DNA from: Armatimonadota bacterium
GTDB taxonomy: Bacteria; Armatimonadota; Fimbriimonadia; Fimbriimonadales; ATM1
DNA: 32,900 bases
Assembly: GCA_021324165.1 (NCBI GenBank)
Contig: JAJPJR010000008.1
Location: 1-32,900, forward strand
Direction of reading: 5' to 3'
This document shows positions 27,425 through 32,900 of this stretch, one piece after another. Within the stretch, counting starts at the first letter, position 1; every line of letters starts with the position of its first letter. The translations under genes and the position numbers were made by a program. The notes under the pieces were generated by a model that was not told the DNA's origin, searched no databases, and saw only the letters and a list, made by a program, of their open reading frames with translations.

Positions 27425-29994
27425 CGCTCGCCGGCCGATTGGCGTTTCAGATTGTCCAGCACGATCAACGCTTCGAGCGGGGTCATCGCGTTGGTGTCCA
27501 GCGATCTCAGCCGCGTCAAAACTTCCGGTTCGGGCGGTTCGAAAAGTTCGAATTGCGCAGGCGCGGGATGCACGCTGGCGATCGGCGCCGATTCGGTCTG
27601 TTCAAGCTGTCTAAGAACATCCGCCGCGCGATCCAGCACCGTCTTCGGCAATCCTGCCATTCTCGCTACCTGAATTCCGTAACTTTTGTCGGTTCCGCCT
27701 TCCAAAACTTTGTGCAGCCAAACCACCCTGTCGGGCTCTTCGCGAACCGCAACTCTAAAGTTCCTTACACCGTTTGCCTGTTCTGATAGCGCATTCAGCT
27801 GATGGTAGTGGGTTGCGAAAAACGTCTTCACGCCGCGCGCATTCAAGTTTTCTGCAATCGCCCAGGCGATCGCCAGGCCGTCATAGGTGCTCGTCCCTCT
27901 GCCGATCTCATCCAAAATCACCAAACTTCGCGAGGTGGCGTGGTGCAGAATGTGCGCCGCTTCGGTCATCTCGACCATAAACGTGCTCTGCCCGCTCGCG
28001 AGCTCGTCGCGCGCGCCGATTCTTGCAAACACCCTGTCCACCAATCCGATTCGCGCAAACTCCGCAGGAACGAACGATCCGATCTGAGCCATAAGAACGA
28101 TCAGCGCGTTCTGCCGAAGATAGGTTGACTTGCCGCTCATGTTCGGCCCCGTCAAAATCACCACTTTGGTCTCCTCGCCCAACTGACTGTCGTTTGGAAC
28201 AAAACCGCCCATTCCCAAATGGGTCTCCACCACCGGATGCCTTCCTGTTTTAATTTCGAGCGCTTCCGAATCATCCACCACGGGCCGCGTATATCGGTTT
28301 ACGGCCGCAGCTTCTGCAAACGATTGCAAAACGTCAATCTCCGCAATCGCGCGCGAAGTTCTCAAAAGATTTGAAGCGTGAGTAGAAACTTTCGCGCGCA
28401 CCTGCGCAAAAAGCCGCGCTTCAAGTTCCAAACTCCGCTCTTCGGCGCTCGTAACCCGCGCTTCCAAATCTTTGAGTTCGGCAGTGATGTACCGCTCGGC
28501 GTTAGCGGTGGTCTGCTTTCGAACATAATGCGCGGGCGCTTTGCCGATCTGCGATTTCGGTATCTCGTAGTAGTATCCGAATACCGAATTAAATCCAACC
28601 TTCAAACGTTCGATGCCGGTCGCTTCCCGCTCGACCGTTTCAAGCGAAGCGATCATCGCTTTCCCCTCAGATGAAAGGTGCCGAAGTTCATCGAGTTCGG
28701 CATCGAACCCTTTGCGGATCACGCCGCCCTCGCGAAGGTTCATCGGCGGGTCGAGCACCAACGCTTTGTTAAGATCGGCAAGAAGGTCTTCGAACAGTTC
28801 GATCTCCGACCTGCATTCCGTGATCCGCCCTGCATTCACCCTGACCGCAGCCTCCATCAGCGAAGGGAGCAGAACAAGCGAATCCCGGATGGCCGCAAGA
28901 TCGCGCGGAGAAGCCGCCGACGCGGCAACGCGCGAAACCAGACGCTGCAGATCGTAAAGTTTGTGCAGCACTTCGCGCAGTTCGCTTCTGGCCAAACCGT
29001 TCGACTTCAACACCTCCACCGCGTCGAACCTCGCGCAAAGGGGCTCGATGCTGATCAGCGGCTCCTCGATCCACCGCTTCAAAAGCCGAGCGCCCATCGA
29101 GGTCTGTGTGTAATCAAGCAGCTCTAATAGCGACATCCTTCGCGATCCGTCCAAAATGTTCGCCGTGAGTTCCAAACTCCGCATCGTCGCCGCATCGAGC
29201 CGCATACGGTCGCCGATCGCATACGTCACAACGTGATCAATATGATCCGACTGAATCGCGTTTGAATCCAGATAACTTAAAATCGTTCCAGCCGCGCTCG
29301 TTCCTGTTTCCGACTCTTCCAACCCAAACGGCGCAAGCGACTGCGTGCGGAACTGTTTGAGCAGCCGGTTCTTGGCGTCTTTCGGCTTCAAAAACGGATA
29401 CTTCGTGATCGCCGACGCCGCGACGCGCGAAATGACTTCATAAAGTTCGTCCGCTTCTTCGGGAAGCAGGCATTCCGACGGGTTCAGCCGCGCTATCTCC
29501 TGAATCGTCTTCTGCGTGGAATCCGCTCCTCCCAACTCCGTTACCAAAAACTCTCCGGTTGACAGATCCAAAAAACTCACACCCACCGCGTCTTTGGTTG
29601 CAACGGCCGATGCAAGAAAGTTGTTAGATTTCGCAGAAAGCATCTCATCATCGAGCGCCGTCCCGGGAGTCACAACCTTCGTAACCTCCCGCTTCACAAG
29701 CCCTTTGGCGAGTTTTGGATCCTCCACCTGGTCGCAAAGCGCCACACGAAACCCTTGCTTGATCAGCCGCGCCAAATACTTCTCGACCGCATGAAACGGA
29801 ACGCCCGCCATCGGAATTCGGCCGTTTTCGCCGTCCTCCCGACCCGTCAGCGTGATCTCGAGCGCCCGAGCCGCGGTTTCGGCATCCTCGCCGTAAAACT
29901 CGTAAAAGTCGCCCACGCGCATCGCCAGCAGCGAGCCCGGATATCGCTCTTTTGTGGCGAAGTATTGGCGCAGCATAGGGGTGCGCGGGGTCAT
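27421..29994 (-). CDS. mutS: DNA mismatch repair protein MutS
   Basis: This 857-aa protein is a full-length MutS1. The mismatch-reading F-x-E triad is Phe30-Tyr31-Glu32 in RVGDFYEFYG. Connector, lever and clamp domains occupy about 125-560. The C-terminal ATPase has Walker A TGPNMSGKSTYLRQ, Walker B LVILDEIGRGTSTYDG, and ATHYHQL. MutS recognises mispairs and recruits MutL; mutL is not in the window. ATG 29994 is preceded 6 nt away by CATACT, a plausible -10. It is transcribed with priA (4-bp overlap) and is divergent from the holin-like gene. Confidence 0.97.
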   Translation of the reverse strand: MTPRTPMLRQYFATKERYPGSLLAMRVGDFYEFYGEDAETAARALEITLTGREDGENGRIPMAGVPFHAVEKYLARLIKQGFRVALCDQVEDPKLAKGLVKREVTKVVTPGTALDDEMLSAKSNNFLASAVATKDAVGVSFLDLSTGEFLVTELGGADSTQKTIQEIARLNPSECLLPEEADELYEVISRVAASAITKYPFLKPKDAKNRLLKQFRTQSLAPFGLEESETGTSAAGTILSYLDSNAIQSDHIDHVVTYAIGDRMRLDAATMRSLELTANILDGSRRMSLLELLDYTQTSMGARLLKRWIEEPLISIEPLCARFDAVEVLKSNGLARSELREVLHKLYDLQRLVSRVAASAASPRDLAAIRDSLVLLPSLMEAAVRVNAGRITECRSEIELFEDLLADLNKALVLDPPMNLREGGVIRKGFDAELDELRHLSSEGKAMIASLETVEREATGIERLKVGFNSVFGYYYEIPKSQIGKAPAHYVRKQTTANAERYITAELKDLEARVTSAEERSLELEARLFAQVRAKVSTHASNLLRTSRAIAEIDVLQSFAEAAAVNRYTRPVVDDSEALEIKTGRHPVVETHLGMGGFVPNDSQLGEETKVVILTGPNMSGKSTYLRQNALIVLMAQIGSFVPAEFARIGLVDRVFARIGARDELASGQSTFMVEMTEAAHILHHATSRSLVILDEIGRGTSTYDGLAIAWAIAENLNARGVKTFFATHYHQLNALSEQANGVRNFRVAVREEPDRVVWLHKVLEGGTDKSYGIQVARMAGLPKTVLDRAADVLRQLEQTESAPIASVHPAPAQFELFEPPEPEVLTRLRSLDTNAMTPLEALIVLDNLKRQSAGER

Positions 29995-30000
29995 GCGTTC

Positions 30001-30006
30001 AGTATG
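30001..30006 (-). promoter_or_regulatory. -10 element of mutS-priA (leaderless type)
   Basis: The minus-strand CATACT (one mismatch to TANNNT) ends exactly 6 nt before ATG 29994. A weak -35-like CTGAAA lies on the same strand at the complement of 30025-30030, 18 bp away. Confidence 0.4.
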
Positions 30007-30045
30007 CCTCGGCGCCCGCCCAAGTTTCAGCCGATGCGGGTCGAA

Positions 30046-30051
30046 TAAAAT
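30046..30051 (+). promoter_or_regulatory. -10 element of the holin-like/yvcK/gmk/coaBC operon
   Basis: TAAAAT ends 5 nt before TTG 30057 and 8 nt before ATG 30060. Either would give a leaderless or nearly leaderless mRNA. It is divergent from the mutS promoter across 40 bp. Confidence 0.4.
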
Positions 30052-30059
30052 GCGCCTTG

Positions 30060-30416
30060 ATGGTAAATCTGCTGATTCGCTGGGTCATCAGCGCGGCGGG
30101 ATTGGCGGCCGCAGCGTTCATCTCTTCCAAGCTGGGGCTGCATGTGCACGCCGATGTGGAGCATCCCCTAACCTTGTTCCTCGGCACGGCGGTATTGGGT
30201 TTGATCAACGCCACGATCGGCACACTCGTCAAACTTCTCACCTTTCCGCTCATCGTCATCACGTTTGGACTGTTTGCTATCGTCATTAATGCCGCGTTGT
30301 TTCTTTGGGTAGGCAGCATGCAAATCGGTTTTACGGTCGGCAATTTTTGGGACGCATTGGTTTGCAGTCTCATCATGGGAATTCTGGTTCAATGGACGTG
30401 GAGGGTGATCAAGTAA
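30060..30416 (+). CDS. Phage holin family 4-like small membrane protein
   Basis: This 118-aa protein has four hydrophobic segments: NLLIRWVISAAGLAAAAFI, LTLFLGTAVLGLINATIGTL, FPLIVITFGLFAIVINAALFL, and FWDALVCSLIMGILVQWTW. The N-terminal LIRWVISA and the central LIN.TIG.LVKLLTFPLIVITFGLF pattern match the family of small chromosomal four-helix proteins named after a phage holin (PF04020). Lysis function is not implied; the true role is unknown. TTG 30057 directly before ATG 30060 is an alternative start. Its stop abuts the yvcK GTG, so it heads the yvcK-gmk-coaBC unit. Confidence 0.85.
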   Translation: MVNLLIRWVISAAGLAAAAFISSKLGLHVHADVEHPLTLFLGTAVLGLINATIGTLVKLLTFPLIVITFGLFAIVINAALFLWVGSMQIGFTVGNFWDALVCSLIMGILVQWTWRVIK

Positions 30417-31718
30417 GTGGCGCGCCCGCAGAGAATTAAACGCTGGCTTGTGGCCGCCGCGAAACTCAGGCGGTCGGCTTTGCTGTTTGCCGCCGGCCTT
30501 GTCATTGTCATCGTCGGACTGTCATTAAGTTATCAGCTTCTGCTTGTGCCCGCATTCCAATCCGTCGCATTCGGCGTCGGCAGACTCCTTAGCGCGATGG
30601 TTGGAGAAGCCCAGCTTCCGCTCGCAAAACATATCGCATCGGGTGCGCTGCTTCTGCTCGGGGCTTACATGATGATTTACGGCGCGCGCGCGGGTTTGCA
30701 TCAACTGCTGCGCGCAGCGATTCCAACTTGGGATGGAAAACTCAATTCGTTTTTGCGCCAAAGAATGCTTGCCTCCGGCCCGAACGTGGTGGTGATCGGT
30801 GGCGGAACCGGGCTCTCCACTGTTCTGCGCGGACTCAAGCATCGAACCAGCAGAATTACCGCAATCGTAACCGTATCCGATGACGGCGGGTCGAGCGGCA
30901 GGCTGGCAAGTGAAAAAGGGATGCTTCCACCCGGCGATATCCGCAACTGCCTGGTTGCACTCGCGGATGCAGAAAAAGCGATGACCGACCTGTTTCAGCA
31001 CAGGTTTGAAAAAGCGTCCGGCTCGCTCAGCGGTCACAGCACAGGCAACCTGCTGATCGCCGCGATGGTGGATCTCACGGGCGATTTCGATCACGCAATT
31101 CAAGAGATCAGCAAAGTCTTGGCGATCCGTGGACGCGTGATTCCCGCAACGCTCGATCGTGTCAGACTCCGCGCCGAAATGGAAGATGGAACTGAAATCT
31201 GCGGCGAAACACGCATCGTAGCATCGCGGCTTCGCGTAAGAAAAATCTATCTCGATCCGCCGGACGCTGCGCCCGTTCCCGATGCGCTCGAAGCGATCTC
31301 CGATGCCGACATCGTGGTTCTCGGCCCCGGATCGGTTTACACCAGCGTCATTCCGCCGCTCTTGGTGCCTGGCATTCCCGAGGCGATCGCCGAATCCAAC
31401 GCGATCAAAGTGTATGTCTGCAACGTGATGACCCAGCCGGGTGAGAGCGATCAGTTTACGGCCAGCGAACACGTGCACGCGATCGAAGCGAACGTGGGCA
31501 AAAGAGTCTGCGATTATGTTCTCGTGAACAAAGCGCGGCCGAGCCAATATCTTCTTAACCGATATGCCGAAGTGGGACAAGAGTTCGTCGAGCCCGATTC
31601 CGACCGAATCCGCGCCATGGGAATCCGCGCCGTCGCCGCAAATCTGATTTCGGAAAGCGACGTGGTGCGGCACGATCCAATGCGGCTGGCAGACTCCATC
31701 ATGAGGCTCTTGAACTGA
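30417..31718 (+). CDS. yvcK: Membrane-anchored YvcK family protein (gluconeogenesis factor type)
   Basis: This 433-aa protein has the CofD/YvcK-like fold at about 120-425: VVVIGGGTGLSTVLRGLK, TVSDDGGSSGRLA, PPGDIRNCLVALAD, SGHSTGNLLIAAM, VLGPGSVYTSVIPPLLV, and CNVMTQPGESD. YvcK binds UDP-GlcNAc and affects carbon flow and cell-wall synthesis in Gram-positive bacteria. Unlike B. subtilis YvcK (about 317 aa), it carries an N-terminal extension of about 120 residues with two transmembrane helices (21-45 and 73-92), which would fix it to the inner membrane. GTG 30417 abuts the stop of the previous gene. Its last base is the first base of the gmk ATG. Confidence 0.93.
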   Translation: MARPQRIKRWLVAAAKLRRSALLFAAGLVIVIVGLSLSYQLLLVPAFQSVAFGVGRLLSAMVGEAQLPLAKHIASGALLLLGAYMMIYGARAGLHQLLRAAIPTWDGKLNSFLRQRMLASGPNVVVIGGGTGLSTVLRGLKHRTSRITAIVTVSDDGGSSGRLASEKGMLPPGDIRNCLVALADAEKAMTDLFQHRFEKASGSLSGHSTGNLLIAAMVDLTGDFDHAIQEISKVLAIRGRVIPATLDRVRLRAEMEDGTEICGETRIVASRLRVRKIYLDPPDAAPVPDALEAISDADIVVLGPGSVYTSVIPPLLVPGIPEAIAESNAIKVYVCNVMTQPGESDQFTASEHVHAIEANVGKRVCDYVLVNKARPSQYLLNRYAEVGQEFVEPDSDRIRAMGIRAVAANLISESDVVRHDPMRLADSIMRLLN

Positions 31719-32278
31719 TGCCGGGAATTCTGGTGGTGCTTTCCGGGCCGAGCGCGATCGGCAAAGACACCGTGCTTTCGGCCTGGAAACAGCTCGATCC
31801 GATGATCGTGGTGCCGATCACAACCACCACCCGCGAGCCCCGCCCCGGCGAACAAAACGGCGTTGATTATCACTTCGTATCGCCGCAGGAGTTTCAACGC
31901 AAAATTGACCGCGGCGAGTTCTTGGAATGGAAACCCGTTTACCACAGTCTTTACGGATCGCCGAAAGCAGAAACCGAACGGATTCTTGCCGAAGGCAAAA
32001 TCGCCGTGCTCAAACTCGACGTGCAAGGAGCAAAAACGGTGAAGCAGACGCGATCCGACGCCATCACGATCTTTCTGATGCCGCCGTCGCTCCAAGCGCT
32101 CGAGGAGCGGATTCGGTCGCGCAATCTTGATTCCGAAGAGCAGGTCCGCATCCGCCTTGAAGCCGCCAAAAACGAAATCGCGCAGGCATGCGAATTCGAT
32201 TACCAAGTGATAAACGACGATGTGCAATCCTGCGCCAAACGGCTCGATGAGATCGTGCGAAAGGCGATGGCGCAATGA
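31718..32278 (+). CDS. gmk: Guanylate kinase
   Basis: This 186-aa enzyme phosphorylates GMP to GDP. The P-loop reads SGPSAIGKDT, where the usual GPSGxGKST has Ala for the second Gly and Asp for Ser; the lysine is intact. The GMP-binding region TTTREPRPGEQNGVDYHFV is intact and standard, as is EFLEWKPVYHSLYG. The lid and C-terminal VINDDVQ region is present. ATG 31718 overlaps yvcK by 1 bp (TGATG), and its stop overlaps coaBC by ATGA. rpoZ, which often lies between gmk and coaBC, is missing here. Confidence 0.95.
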   Translation: MPGILVVLSGPSAIGKDTVLSAWKQLDPMIVVPITTTTREPRPGEQNGVDYHFVSPQEFQRKIDRGEFLEWKPVYHSLYGSPKAETERILAEGKIAVLKLDVQGAKTVKQTRSDAITIFLMPPSLQALEERIRSRNLDSEEQVRIRLEAAKNEIAQACEFDYQVINDDVQSCAKRLDEIVRKAMAQ

Positions 32279-32900
32279 ACATCTTAGTTGGAGTTTCGGG
32301 AAGCATCGCGGCGTATCGCGCCGCCGACGTTGTGCGCGACCTGATGCGCGCAGGCTGCGATGTGCGCGTCTGCCTTACCGAAGGCGCCGCCGAGTTCGTG
32401 CGGCCCGCACTGTTTGAAGGCCTCACCGGGAATCCGTGCCTCACGCACGCTTTCGAAGAGCCCGTGCGGGGGAAAATGGCGCACATCGAACTCGCGCGGT
32501 TCGCTCAAGCGATTCTCATCTGCCCCGCCTCAGCACATGCGATTGCCAGAATCGCCCGAGGAGAAGCGCTCGATATGCTCACCACCGTCATCGTCGCGAG
32601 CAAAGCGCAGCTGGTGCTGGCTCCTGCGATGAATCCCCAGATGTACGCTTCCGATTCCGTGCAAACCAACCTCAAAACGTTGAAAGAGAGAGGTGCCGTG
32701 ATCGTTGATCCCCAAGAGGGCGATGTGGCGTGCGGCGAACACGGCGAAGGCAAACTCGCCTCCAACGCCGCAATCGTGCAGGCCGCACTCGAAGCCGCTC
32801 GACGCTCGAACCTTTATGAAGGCGTGTCGGTTCTGGTAACAGCCGGACCAACCCGCGAACCGATTGATCCCGTTCGGTTCATCACCAACCGCTCGAGCGG
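32275..32900 (+). CDS. coaBC: Bifunctional phosphopantothenoylcysteine decarboxylase/synthetase, N-terminal part
   Basis: The frame runs off the window edge after 208 codons of a protein normally near 400 aa. The CoaC flavoprotein half is complete: ILVGVSGSIAAYRAADVVRDL at the N-terminus (two adjoining motifs), the His in KMAHIELARFA, PAMNPQMY (PxMNxxM), and the active-site Cys in GDVACGEHGEGK. CoaB begins with VTAGPTREPIDPVRFITNRS, its signature. The enzyme makes 4'-phosphopantetheine from 4'-phosphopantothenate and cysteine for coenzyme A. ATG 32275 overlaps the gmk stop (ATGA). The 3' half is cut by the window edge. Confidence 0.95.
   Translation, partial: MNILVGVSGSIAAYRAADVVRDLMRAGCDVRVCLTEGAAEFVRPALFEGLTGNPCLTHAFEEPVRGKMAHIELARFAQAILICPASAHAIARIARGEALDMLTTVIVASKAQLVLAPAMNPQMYASDSVQTNLKTLKERGAVIVDPQEGDVACGEHGEGKLASNAAIVQAALEAARRSNLYEGVSVLVTAGPTREPIDPVRFITNRSS

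Noticed and set aside
30060-30416. Prophage remnant suggested by the holin-like name
   Set aside because: No other phage genes nearby; the family is a common chromosomal four-helix protein and the context is housekeeping.

Overview
The window looks like a chromosomal segment of a GC-rich bacterium that carries type IV pilus genes. It is dense with housekeeping genes and contains no phage, plasmid, transposase, CRISPR or RNA gene that I can see. My best guess is the Armatimonadota (Fimbriimonadia-like). This rests on overall protein character, three tandem PilT ATPases, a stand-alone PurS/PurQ pair and frequent GTG/TTG starts. No marker gene settles it, so the lineage is an inference.

Layout. 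1-1420: 3' end of sucC, an isolated pstB on the minus strand, and two copies of an ~82-bp multi-hairpin repeat. 1598-5250 (plus): an ECF sigma factor with a small putative anti-sigma partner, then dnaN and argS. 5251-10146 (minus): a compact run purS-purQ-exported membrane protein-pilT-pilT-pilT. 10238-11242 (plus): a secreted matrixin-like protease and an ABM-domain protein. 11239-16669 (minus): pilC, a sigma factor fused to a degenerate GGDEF domain, selD, and an ABC exporter. 16856-18461 (plus): a membrane diguanylate cyclase divergent from pilC, then pcm. 18454-19418 (minus): two unrecognised envelope proteins. 19457-22887 (plus): aldo/keto reductase and a large secreted alpha/beta hydrolase. 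22874-23908 (minus): a Gfo/Idh/MocA oxidoreductase. 23931-25025 (plus): hemW. 25022-29994 (minus): mutS-priA. 30060-32900 (plus): a small holin-4-like membrane protein, membrane-anchored YvcK, gmk, and coaBC, which is cut by the window edge.

The most interesting object is the 418-residue protein at 14117-15373. It has a complete SigB/FliA/WhiG-type sigma factor at the N-terminus and a C-terminal GGDEF-fold domain. That domain has lost its catalytic signature (GQSGF replaces GGDEF) but keeps an RxxD tetrapeptide exactly five residues upstream, where the c-di-GMP inhibitory site lies in diguanylate cyclases. It sits directly downstream of pilC, and pilC is divergent from an apparently active GGEEF cyclase. 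I propose, as inference, a sigma factor that senses c-di-GMP directly and links the second messenger to pilus or surface gene expression.

A second global pattern is a TANNNT-like -10 hexamer ending 6-7 nt before the start codon of many first-in-operon genes (selD, pcm, the 19418 gene, the aldo/keto reductase, the Gfo/Idh gene, hemW, mutS, the ABC exporter). This implies leaderless transcripts. At 23915-23924 two divergent -10 boxes overlap each other. Genes inside operons often use ATGA-type overlaps, and several convergent pairs overlap at their stop codons with no room for a terminator.
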